DNA from: an uncultured Porphyromonadaceae bacterium
Lineage (GTDB): Bacteria; Bacteroidota; Bacteroidia; Bacteroidales; Muribaculaceae
Reading direction: 5' to 3'
Length of the DNA: 6,513 nt
Assembly (NCBI GenBank): GCA_900548705.1
Contig: URLF01000117.1
Coordinates: 1 to 6,513 of the forward strand
The translations under genes were made by a program, and so were the position numbers. This document shows positions 1 to 5,529 of the stretch, piece after piece (position 1 is the stretch's first letter; each line of letters begins with the position of its first letter). The notes under the pieces were generated by a model. It searched no databases and was not told where the DNA came from. It saw only the letters and a program-made list of their open reading frames with translations.

Positions 1-211
1 GTGGCGGCGTGCCGGTTTCCACCGATATATTTCGCGGGTTGCTTCGGCATCCGCCGCCCCCACTGCCGTCAAGGAGGATGGTGGTGTTGATGGAGCTGAT
101 GTTTTTGAGGGAGAAATCGTAGATGTTGCTTCCGACGGCCCGATTACTCTGAAGTTGCGTTCAGGGGAGTTGAGGGTGTTCAACTTCAAGGAGATTGTGG
201 CAGTGATATAG
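1..211 (+). CDS. birA: Biotin-[acetyl-CoA-carboxylase] ligase, C-terminal end (5' partial)
   Basis: The reading frame is open from base 2 to a TAG stop at 209-211 and gives 69 residues; the start lies outside the window. The fragment begins WRRAGFHRY, which resembles the LYRR.GFxPY segment near the end of Bacteroidales biotin-protein ligases. It ends with a beta-rich stretch (FEGEIVDV, then DGPITLKL, then RVFNFKEI) that fits the small SH3-like C-terminal domain of BirA, where a GELRxFxFKE-type end is typical. The enzyme activates biotin with ATP and attaches it to the carrier domain of biotin-dependent carboxylases in the cytoplasm. Between the two conserved segments is a low-complexity Ala/Ser/Gly/Asp-rich stretch of about 20 residues (roughly visible residues 11-33), which seems longer than usual. 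The identification rests on family memory of a short C-terminal piece. The catalytic domain is not visible, so this is probable rather than certain. Confidence 0.68.
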   Translation, partial: WRRAGFHRYISRVASASAAPTAVKEDGGVDGADVFEGEIVDVASDGPITLKLRSGELRVFNFKEIVAVI

Positions 212-257
212 GTCCGGGTAAATGTGAAAAAAAGAGCCGTTATTTATGAAAAAGGTA

Positions 258-419
258 TAAAACAAGAACGGGGCGTCAGTCGCGACGGCCCGTTCTCTGG
301 GATAATGATGTATCTTTTATTTACTTTGCTCTAATACTTATGAATTGTAGACTGTGTTTCTTAAGGTATGGTGATTTAAGTGCTATTAACTTAGTTGGTT
401 GTAATCCCTTGTGGATTAC
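258..419 (-). ncRNA. Possible small RNA (hypothetical)
   Basis: This is an inference from the order of signals. On the minus strand a TAACTTTG box (432-425) matches the Bacteroides -7 consensus TAnnTTTG. About where the transcript would start there is a hairpin (TGTAATCC/GGATTACA, 420-400). An A/T-rich, mostly unstructured stretch of about 100 bases follows, then the terminator-like hairpin 296-265 with its T-rich tail. The predicted RNA is about 160 bases and codes for nothing visible. Against it, no TTTG element is present at the usual distance upstream of the box. Both hairpins could also serve plus-strand roles. Confidence 0.25.
265..296 (-). terminator. Hairpin with T-rich flank on the minus strand
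   Basis: An 8-base perfect stem (AGAACGGG at 265-272 with CCCGTTCT at 289-296) continues, past one G-G mismatch, into a second 4-base stem (CGTC 274-277 with GACG 284-287) around a 6-base loop. Read on the minus strand, the stem is followed by TGTTTTAT and then a run of five T, which fits an intrinsic terminator. On the plus strand it is followed by CTGGGATAATG, a poor T-run. It could still help end birA transcription 54 bases after the birA stop, but it looks better as a minus-strand terminator. Confidence 0.5.
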
Positions 420-422
420 ACC
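397..422. repeat. Inverted repeat TGTAATCC-N5-GGATTACA
   Basis: The perfect 8-base arms lie at 400-407 and 413-420 around the loop CTTGT. Two further pairs (GG 397-398 with CC 421-422) form if T399 bulges out. It is either an RNA hairpin or a protein-binding dyad. A partly similar sequence follows: GGATTACAC at 413-421 resembles GGATATTACAC at 439-449. Confidence 0.6.
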
Positions 423-424
423 TG

Positions 425-432
425 CAAAGTTA
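425..432 (-). promoter_or_regulatory. Minus-strand TAnnTTTG promoter box
   Basis: The minus strand reads TAACTTTG here, an exact match to the Bacteroides -7 element. It would drive transcription leftwards into the gene-free region. There is no recognisable -33 TTTG about 20 bases upstream, so it is weakly supported alone. Confidence 0.3.
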
Positions 433-488
433 AGGCGTGGATATTACACTTGTGTTACAGCGTATGTACAATTTTAAGACATTTTGAT

Positions 489-505
489 TATTAACTAATA
501 TTAAC
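489..505. repeat. Tandem TATTAAC direct repeats, 10-base period
   Basis: TATTAAC occurs at 489-495 and again at 499-505, one helical turn apart, and once more at 384-390. Two copies on the same face of the DNA about 50 bases upstream of the -33 element suggest a binding site for a dimeric activator, such as an OmpR-type response regulator. The function is inferred only; A/T-rich sequence can give such repeats by chance. Confidence 0.35.
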
Positions 506-524
506 AAAATGAAGCGTTTTTCTA

Positions 525-537
525 ACCTAAATTAGGT
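525..537. promoter_or_regulatory. Palindromic operator-like site ACCTAA-A-TTAGGT
   Basis: A perfect 6-base inverted repeat around a single central A ends 17 bases before the -33 element of the promoter at 555-587. The short symmetric form and position fit an operator for a dimeric transcription factor acting on the lipoprotein gene. The regulator is not identifiable. Confidence 0.35.
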
Positions 538-554
538 GATATTTCGTTTCAGGG

Positions 555-587
555 TTGCGGAGAATCGCTTGGAATTGGTTAATTTTG
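555..587 (+). promoter_or_regulatory. Bacteroides-type promoter of the lipoprotein gene
   Basis: TAATTTTG at 580-587 matches the TAnnTTTG -7 consensus exactly. TTG at 555-557 stands 22 bases upstream as a -33 element. The expected start point, around 592-595, leaves a leader of about 20 bases that is A/T-rich and lacks a Shine-Dalgarno sequence, as usual in this phylum. Confidence 0.6.
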
Positions 588-613
588 CATCGGAAGAATA
601 AAATAACATTAAG

Positions 614-2311
614 ATGTCAACCTTAAACCGCTTTTCGGGTTTCGCGCTTGCTGCAGGCGCTACCCTGATGATGCTGACCGGTTGTAGCAAGAAGCTCAAC
701 CAGTTTCAGGCCGATTATTTCTCTGTGAACCCTAACCCGCTGGAGGTGACCGGCGACCGTGTGCCTGCCACCGTCACAGCCCGCATTCCTGCCAAATTCT
801 TCGTGAAGAATGCCCAGGTTACCGTGACCCCTTATCTCTGTTATGACGGGGGTGAGGTAAGTTCCCAGCCTTACTCCTTCCAGGGGGAGAAGGTGCGTGG
901 CAACGCTCCGGTCATCAATTATGAGAATGGCGGTACGGTCACCATCCCCGTGATGTACAACTATTCCCCGGAGATGCTCAAATCCACCCTCCAGCTCGCC
1001 TTCAATGTCACCCAGGGCAACAAGCAGTATGTGCTTCCCCGTGTGACGGTCGCCGAGGGTGTTGTAGCCACCGCCGCCCTTGCTGATGCCCGCACTGTCA
1101 ATCCCGCTCTCGCTCCCGACAAGTTCCAGCGGATAATCAACGAGAAGTACAACGCCGACATCCACTTCCTGATTAATCAGGCCAATATCCGCGACACCCA
1201 GACCAAGTCGGCTGAGATGACTGCCCTCAACCAGCAGATTCTGGCCGCCAAGGGTGATTCGACCCGCCAGATTGAGGAAATCAATATCTCCTCCTATGCT
1301 TCCCCCGAAGGCTCGCTTGACTTCAACACCCGTCTTGCCGAGAAACGTGAGGCTACCACCACAGACTTTATGAAGAACCGTCTGAAAAAAGACAATGTCA
1401 CCGAGTTCGGCGAACTGACCGCCAACTTCACCCCCGAGGACTGGGAAGGTTTCCAGAAGCTCGTCGCCGCCAGCGACATCCAGGACAAGGAGCTGATTCT
1501 TAGCGTCCTGTCGATGTATAAGGATCCCGAGCAGCGCGAGAAGGAAATCCGCAACCTCTCCTCTATTTTCGACCAGCTCGCCGACCAGATTCTTCCCCAG
1601 CTCCGCAAGAGCCGCATCACTGCCTCCATCAACGTAATCGGCAAGAGCGACGAGGAGATTCTGAAATATTTCGAGACCGACCCCTCCAAACTGTCTGTCG
1701 ACGAAATCCTCTATGCCGCCACCCTGTATGACAACAACGGCGACAAGATGAAGGTCTACAACAAGGCCGCAGAGCTTTACCCCAATGATTACCGCGTATA
1801 CAATGACCTCGGTCTTACCCAGTATGTGGCCGGCGACTATGACGGTGCGCGTGCCAACTTCAACCAGGCCGCCCGTCTCAATCCTGCCGCCGCAGAGCCT
1901 CAGATGAACCTCGGTCTGATTTCTCTGGTCAACAAGGATTACCGTATCGCCAACCAGAAGTTCGGCTCAGCCGCCGGTATCGACGAGCTTGGCGACGCAA
2001 TGGGTACCTACTACCTGATGACCGGCGATGCCCAGTCGGCTGTCAAGGCTTTCGGCCAGGCAAAGAGCAACAATGCCGCCCTCGCCCAGATTCTCACCAA
2101 GGATTACAGCAAGGCCAAGTCTACTCTCGGCGCTATCAACAATCCCGATGCGATGACCTACTATCTCACCGCCGTCCTGGGTGCGCGTACCAACAACGAC
2201 AAGATGGTCAGCTCCAATCTCCGTCAGGCTGTCAAGCTCGACCGCACTCTCGCCACCCGCGCCATGAACGACCTTGAGTTCAAGAATTTCAACCTCTCCA
2301 CTATCCTCTGA
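614..2311 (+). CDS. TPR lipoprotein with OmpA-like domain, probably periplasmic
   Basis: The 565-residue protein starts with a lipoprotein signal peptide: Arg6, a hydrophobic core at 8-21 and the lipobox LTGC with lipidated Cys24. The residues after it (SKKLNQ) are basic, not the acidic export signal that sends Bacteroides lipoproteins to the cell surface, so an anchor facing the periplasm is likely. Residues about 30-150 are beta-rich with no family I can name. Residues about 180-345 resemble an OmpA-like peptidoglycan-associated domain, with SYASPEG at 227-233, Asn238 and LAEKRE at 241-246. This domain appears split by a helical segment of some 80 residues (about 255-335). The Asp that binds diaminopimelate in classic OmpA seems replaced by Ser230, while Arg245 remains. 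Residues about 360-545 form TPR-like helical repeats, the clearest at 394-427. A role in envelope organisation or as a scaffold for partner proteins is inferred. Codons ending in C are strongly preferred, suggesting high expression. The start fits the promoter at 555-587. Confidence 0.85.
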   Translation: MSTLNRFSGFALAAGATLMMLTGCSKKLNQFQADYFSVNPNPLEVTGDRVPATVTARIPAKFFVKNAQVTVTPYLCYDGGEVSSQPYSFQGEKVRGNAPVINYENGGTVTIPVMYNYSPEMLKSTLQLAFNVTQGNKQYVLPRVTVAEGVVATAALADARTVNPALAPDKFQRIINEKYNADIHFLINQANIRDTQTKSAEMTALNQQILAAKGDSTRQIEEINISSYASPEGSLDFNTRLAEKREATTTDFMKNRLKKDNVTEFGELTANFTPEDWEGFQKLVAASDIQDKELILSVLSMYKDPEQREKEIRNLSSIFDQLADQILPQLRKSRITASINVIGKSDEEILKYFETDPSKLSVDEILYAATLYDNNGDKMKVYNKAAELYPNDYRVYNDLGLTQYVAGDYDGARANFNQAARLNPAAAEPQMNLGLISLVNKDYRIANQKFGSAAGIDELGDAMGTYYLMTGDAQSAVKAFGQAKSNNAALAQILTKDYSKAKSTLGAINNPDAMTYYLTAVLGARTNNDKMVSSNLRQAVKLDRTLATRAMNDLEFKNFNLSTIL

Positions 2312-2327
2312 TAAAAACTGACAAAAG

Positions 2328-2368
2328 ATTGGGACGCGGCCTGTGTTAAACGCAAGGCGCGTCCCAAT
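2328..2368 (+). terminator. Strong hairpin terminator after the lipoprotein gene
   Basis: The stem ATTGGGACGC (2328-2337) pairs perfectly with GCGTCCCAAT (2359-2368). It continues inward as GCCT/AGGC past one bulged G, with a 12-base loop. TTGTTT follows on the plus strand, giving an intrinsic terminator shape 17 bases after the lipoprotein stop. On the minus strand it is followed by CTTTTG, but no minus-strand gene needs it. It ends only 12 bases before the nuclease start codon, so it may also act as a leader hairpin for that gene. Confidence 0.7.
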
Positions 2369-2380
2369 TTGTTTAACGAT

Positions 2381-3346
2381 ATGGCTTCAAGAACCCCATC
2401 CCAACGCCCCTCCTCATCTTCCCGCCGCCCTGCGTCTCCGAGAAGCGGCCGTCCCGCTACACGACAGAGTTTCCCTCAGTTTCCTACATCAAGCAAACCA
2501 AAGCGCTCGAAATCCCCGATGTCCGGCGGTGTGCGCGGGCTGGGATTCTCTTTGCTGGTCATTGTCATCGCGGTGATCGCCTATCTTGTGGTGACCGCAA
2601 AGAAACCCGCCCACAAAGATGGGGGAGGGGTGGCCACCACCGCAGAGAGATTGCAGGAGGTGAAGAATCCCGCCGGTCTGCGTGAGGAGATTATCCCTTA
2701 CACAGGTATGACTGTGTCATTCAATCGCAACACTCACGAACCAAACTGGGTGGCGTGGGAGCTGCTCGGCAGTGAGGTCACCGGAGAGTCTGGGCGTGAG
2801 CCGGGCTTCCTTGTCGACCCCGAAATCGACGGATGCGCGTTGCCCGAGGATTACCGCAACACTGGGTTCGACCGGGGGCATATGGCTCCTGCCGGAGATA
2901 TGAAATGGCATCCCCAGGCTATGCGCGAGTCCTTCTACATGACCAACATCTGTCCGCAGTCTCCCGACCTAAACCGTGGTGCCTGGAAGAAGCTGGAGGA
3001 GAAATGCCGCCAGCGGGCCGAGGCTGACAGTTCGCTGGTCATCATCTGTGGGCCTGTGTTTGACAAATCCGGCCCCGCCGCACGCATTGGTGGCACCGGA
3101 GTGGCCGTCCCTCAAAGTTTCTTCAAGGTGATACTTGCCCCGTTTGTAGAGCATCCTTGGGCGATAGGATTCATCATGCCCAACGGATATGTCGATGGCG
3201 GTATGCAGAAAGCTGCAGTGCCGGTTGACCAGGTGGAAACCCTTACCGGCTATGATTTCTTCTCGGCGTTGCCTGATTCGATTGAGAACGACATCGAGGC
3301 ACGTTGCGATTTCAACGCCTTCTCCCGTATCCCGCGAAGGAAGTGA
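2381..3346 (+). CDS. Membrane-anchored DNA/RNA non-specific endonuclease
   Basis: The 321-residue protein belongs to the DNA/RNA non-specific endonuclease family (beta-beta-alpha-metal fold; Serratia nuclease, NucA, EndA). Residues 1-46 are a Ser/Pro/Arg-rich basic tail, and 53-71 form one hydrophobic helix acting as an uncleaved anchor. The nuclease domain spans about 105-300 and should face the periplasm. The hallmark DRGH lies at 164-167, with His167 the expected general base. The TNICPQ...LNRGAWKKLE segment follows, with Asn198 the expected metal ligand and Glu206 matching the conserved Glu of Serratia nuclease. The enzyme should cut DNA and RNA without strong sequence preference, for nutrient recovery or removal of foreign DNA. 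I chose the ATG at 2381 over an in-frame TTG at 2369, which lies within the terminator. An ATG at 2519 (residue 47) is an alternative that would drop the basic tail. No TAnnTTTG box was found upstream, so transcription may come by read-through from the lipoprotein gene. Confidence 0.88.
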   Translation: MASRTPSQRPSSSSRRPASPRSGRPATRQSFPQFPTSSKPKRSKSPMSGGVRGLGFSLLVIVIAVIAYLVVTAKKPAHKDGGGVATTAERLQEVKNPAGLREEIIPYTGMTVSFNRNTHEPNWVAWELLGSEVTGESGREPGFLVDPEIDGCALPEDYRNTGFDRGHMAPAGDMKWHPQAMRESFYMTNICPQSPDLNRGAWKKLEEKCRQRAEADSSLVIICGPVFDKSGPAARIGGTGVAVPQSFFKVILAPFVEHPWAIGFIMPNGYVDGGMQKAAVPVDQVETLTGYDFFSALPDSIENDIEARCDFNAFSRIPRRK

Positions 3347-3417
3347 CATATAAGTCTGCGGCAGAAAGACAGTGTCTCGACTTTTGTGTGAGAGTGAAAA
3401 CATTGTTGCCTCCGTGG

Positions 3418-3448
3418 CGGTTATATAAATACGAACTATACATAACCG
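3418..3448. promoter_or_regulatory. Inverted repeat CGGTTAT-N17-ATAACCG upstream of rubrerythrin
   Basis: Perfect 7-base arms lie at 3418-3424 and 3442-3448 around a 17-base A/T-rich spacer. The repeat ends 19 bases before the rubrerythrin ATG. The place fits an operator over the promoter, or a leader hairpin. It does not match a PerR or Fur box that I recognise. No clear TAnnTTTG box was found in 3347-3467, so the rubrerythrin promoter is not located. Confidence 0.35.
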
Positions 3449-3467
3449 TTTCAAACTTTATAAGACT

Positions 3468-4055
3468 ATGGCAACAACAAAATCCATCAAGGGGACCAGG
3501 ACTGAAAAGAACCTGGTGACGGCTTACGCCGCCGAATCGATGGCTTACACCCGCTACACTTATTATGCTCAGCAGGCCGACAAAGAGAATTATTTCCCTA
3601 TCGGAGTTATTTTCCGTGAGACAGCCGATAATGAACTTCACCACGGCAAGGTGTTCTTCAAATTGCTCGAAGGGGGCAATGTCGAAGTTCCCCTGGGGAT
3701 TGATGCCGGAGTGATTGGAGACACTGCTTCCAATCTGGCGACCGCTATGAAGGAGGAGGAGATGGAGGGTGTCGAACTCTACACAAATGCCGCCAAAGTG
3801 GCTGAAGAGGAGGGCTTCCCCGAAATCGCATCCCATTTCCGCGCGATTGCCGAGGTGGAGGACCATCATAAGAGGCGTTTCGCCCGTTATCTCAAGCAGG
3901 TAAAGGATGGCACAGTATGGAAACGCGACCACGCCATCAAATGGAAATGTTTGGTTTGCGGTTACATTTTCGAGGGTACAGAGCCTCCAGCCGTCTGCCC
4001 CGGCTGCGATCATCCCCGCGAACACTATATGGCCATGGATGAAGCCGACGAATAA
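3468..4055 (+). CDS. rbr: Rubrerythrin
   Basis: The 195-residue protein is a full-length classical rubrerythrin, a cytoplasmic peroxidase that reduces hydrogen peroxide to water with electrons from NADH-linked redox partners, protecting anaerobes from oxygen. The N-terminal ferritin-like four-helix domain (about 10-145) carries all expected diiron ligands, each offset by +3 from the Desulfovibrio vulgaris protein: Glu23, Glu56, His59, Glu97, Glu100, Glu131 and His134. The C-terminal rubredoxin domain (about 157-190) has the iron-binding cysteines Cys161, Cys164, Cys177 and Cys180 in CLVCG and CPGC. No key residue is missing. It has 121 bases of upstream space and is followed by its own terminator, so it is likely transcribed alone. 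No electron-donor gene is adjacent. The ATG start gives the normal N-terminus of the family, and there is no Shine-Dalgarno sequence. Confidence 0.96.
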   Translation: MATTKSIKGTRTEKNLVTAYAAESMAYTRYTYYAQQADKENYFPIGVIFRETADNELHHGKVFFKLLEGGNVEVPLGIDAGVIGDTASNLATAMKEEEMEGVELYTNAAKVAEEEGFPEIASHFRAIAEVEDHHKRRFARYLKQVKDGTVWKRDHAIKWKCLVCGYIFEGTEPPAVCPGCDHPREHYMAMDEADE

Positions 4056-4089
4056 TCCCCTCCATATTGACAAGCGTTGATAAAAGCCG

Positions 4090-4121
4090 GCCCGGTCTCC
4101 TGAATTGAAAGGAGACCGGGC
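4090..4121. terminator. Bidirectional terminator between rubrerythrin and der
   Basis: An 11-base perfect stem (4090-4100 with 4111-4121, GCCCGGTCTCC against its complement) surrounds a 10-base loop. On the plus strand TGATTTTAT follows; on the minus strand CGGCTTTTATC follows. It lies between two convergent genes, 34 bases after the rubrerythrin stop and 37 bases after the der stop, so it can end transcripts from both sides. Confidence 0.85.
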
Positions 4122-4158
4122 TGATTTTATAATGGGTTGTCGCGTATGTCTGGGGGGG

Positions 4159-5475
4159 TTATTTCTCGCGTATGAAGATGGCGATGGGGGTGCCGTTGAA
4201 ATCCCAGGTGTCGCGGAGCTTGTTTTCGAGGAAACGGCGGTAAGGCTCCTTCACCCACTGCGGGAGGTTGCAGAAGAAGATGAATGTCGGAATCTGCGCC
4301 CCCTTGAGCTGGGTGACATATTTGATTTTGATATATTTTCCCTTGTTGGCAGGAGGGGGATACGCGCCGATGGCCTCAAGCATGACCTTGTTGAGTTGTG
4401 AGGTGGGAATTTCGCGGCGACGGTTCTTGTAGACCTCCACGGCTGTCTCCAGCACCTTGAAGATACGCTGCTTTGTCAACGCCGAGCAGAAGATGATGGG
4501 GAAGTCGGTGAAGGGCGCGAAGCGGTTGCGGATGGCCTGCTCGAAATGTTTCTGTGACTTTTCAGAGCGGTCTTCGGCGATGTCCCATTTGTTGACGCAG
4601 ACCACAAGGCCCTTCTTGTTGCGCTGTATCAGCGAGAAGATGTTGGCGTCCTGGGCCTCGATGCCTCGGGTGGCGTCGATCATCAGGATGCAGACATCCG
4701 AGGCCTCGATGGCACGGATTGAGCGGATTACCGAGTAATATTCGATATCCTCGTTGACCTTCTGTTTCTTGCGGATTCCGGCGGTGTCTACGAGGTAGAA
4801 GTCGAAACCATACTTGTTATAGCGGGTGTAGATGCTGTCGCGGGTAGTCCCGGCAATGTCGGTGACAATATGGCGGTCTTCGCCGATGAAGGCGTTGATG
4901 AGCGACGACTTGCCGGCGTTGGGGCGTCCGACGATGGCGAACTTCGGGATTTCGTCGAGGTTCTCCTGGTCGTCGGTAGGCTCGGGGAGCTTCTTGACAA
5001 TCTCGTCGAGGAGGTCGCCGGTACCGTATCCGCTGACGGCGGAAACGGGATAGGGGTCACCAAGGCCGAGGCTGTAGAACTCCGGGACATTGTATAGCCA
5101 GTCGTTGGAGTCGACCTTGTTGGCCACCAGTATGACCGGCTTCTTGGATTTGCGCAGAATCTCGGCGACATGGTCGTCGAGGTCGGTGACACCGTTCATC
5201 GCGTCCACGACAAACAATACTTCGTCGGCCTGCTCGATGGCCACGGCCACCTGCTTGTTGATTTCCTCTTCAAAGATGTCTTCGGAGTTGACCACCCAGC
5301 CGCCGGTGTCAACGATGGAGAATTCGCGGCCACACCAGTCGACCTTGCCGTACTGGCGGTCGCGGGTGGTGCCGGCGGTCCCGTCGACGATGGCCTGCCT
5401 CGTCTCGGTGAGGCGGTTGAAGAGTGTCGACTTCCCGACGTTGGGACGCCCGACGATGGCTACAAGCTGACTCAT
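4159..5475 (-). CDS. der: Ribosome biogenesis GTPase Der (EngA)
   Basis: The 438-residue protein has the unique Der layout of two GTPase domains in tandem and a C-terminal KH-like domain. Domain 1 shows the P-loop GRPNVGKS at 9-16, DTGG at 56-59 and NKVD at 119-122. Domain 2 shows GRPNAGKS at 183-190, DTAG at 230-233, NKWD at 295-298 and SAL at 331-333. Residues about 350-438 form the KH-like domain, with the segment YIKIKYVTQ at 381-389. Der binds the 50S subunit and is needed for its late assembly; it is essential in most bacteria studied. The length is normal and all nucleotide-binding motifs are intact. It lies 54 bases downstream of era in the same direction, as I recall for Bacteroides. 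The linker between the GTPase domains (about 164-175) is acidic, which is usual. Confidence 0.97.
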   Translation of the reverse strand: MSQLVAIVGRPNVGKSTLFNRLTETRQAIVDGTAGTTRDRQYGKVDWCGREFSIVDTGGWVVNSEDIFEEEINKQVAVAIEQADEVLFVVDAMNGVTDLDDHVAEILRKSKKPVILVANKVDSNDWLYNVPEFYSLGLGDPYPVSAVSGYGTGDLLDEIVKKLPEPTDDQENLDEIPKFAIVGRPNAGKSSLINAFIGEDRHIVTDIAGTTRDSIYTRYNKYGFDFYLVDTAGIRKKQKVNEDIEYYSVIRSIRAIEASDVCILMIDATRGIEAQDANIFSLIQRNKKGLVVCVNKWDIAEDRSEKSQKHFEQAIRNRFAPFTDFPIIFCSALTKQRIFKVLETAVEVYKNRRREIPTSQLNKVMLEAIGAYPPPANKGKYIKIKYVTQLKGAQIPTFIFFCNLPQWVKEPYRRFLENKLRDTWDFNGTPIAIFIREK

Positions 5476-5501
5476 ATATCTTTAGTAGATGGTTGTTTTT
5501 G

Positions 5502-5509
5502 CAAAGTTA
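5502..5509 (-). promoter_or_regulatory. Promoter box for der
   Basis: The minus strand reads TAACTTTG, matching the TAnnTTTG -7 consensus. It stands 26 bases before the der ATG, leaving a short A-rich leader of about 20 bases. An A-run lies just upstream on the minus strand, but no TTTG is visible at the -33 distance. It suggests that der can be transcribed separately from era as well as by read-through. Confidence 0.42.
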
Positions 5510-5529
5510 GTAAATTTTTTTGAATCGGA

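Larger units (their letters stand above)
212..613. other. 402-base gene-free region rich in dyads and repeats
   Basis: No credible coding sequence lies here; the reading frames that open are under ten codons. The stretch is A/T-rich compared with its flanks. It contains, from left to right: a long hairpin (265-296), a TGTAATCC/GGATTACA hairpin (400-420), a minus-strand TAnnTTTG box (425-432), an ACAC-TT-GTGT dyad (446-455), two TATTAAC repeats exactly 10 bases apart (489-505; a third copy is at 384-390), a 13-base palindrome (525-537) and a plus-strand promoter (555-587). It is the control region of the lipoprotein gene at 614 and may also encode a small RNA. Confidence 0.8.

Noticed and set aside
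321..328. Plus-strand TTACTTTG as a promoter box
   Set aside because: It misses the TAnnTTTG consensus at the important second position and has no -33 partner; the box at 580-587 is far better placed.
509..535. An eight-codon open frame (MKRFSNLN) as a leader peptide
   Set aside because: It lies upstream of the predicted transcription start and ends within the palindrome; such short frames arise by chance.
623..1165. A 180-codon minus-strand open frame inside the lipoprotein gene
   Set aside because: It is a shadow of the strongly C-biased plus-strand gene and has no recognisable domain or control signals.
2369..2380. TTG start for the nuclease at 2369
   Set aside because: It lies in the terminator stem end and T-run; the ATG at 2381 in the same frame is more plausible.
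3442..3451. ATAACCGTTT as a rubrerythrin -7 promoter box
   Set aside because: The spacing between TA and TTT is one base too long and the final G is missing, so it is not called.
3312..4073. A 253-codon open frame on the minus strand opposite rubrerythrin
   Set aside because: It lies antisense to an unmistakable rubrerythrin gene, has no family features, and is explained by codon bias of the real gene.
4105..5523. Several plus-strand open frames opposite der
   Set aside because: All are antisense to the intact der gene and low in complexity; none has a plausible promoter or domain.
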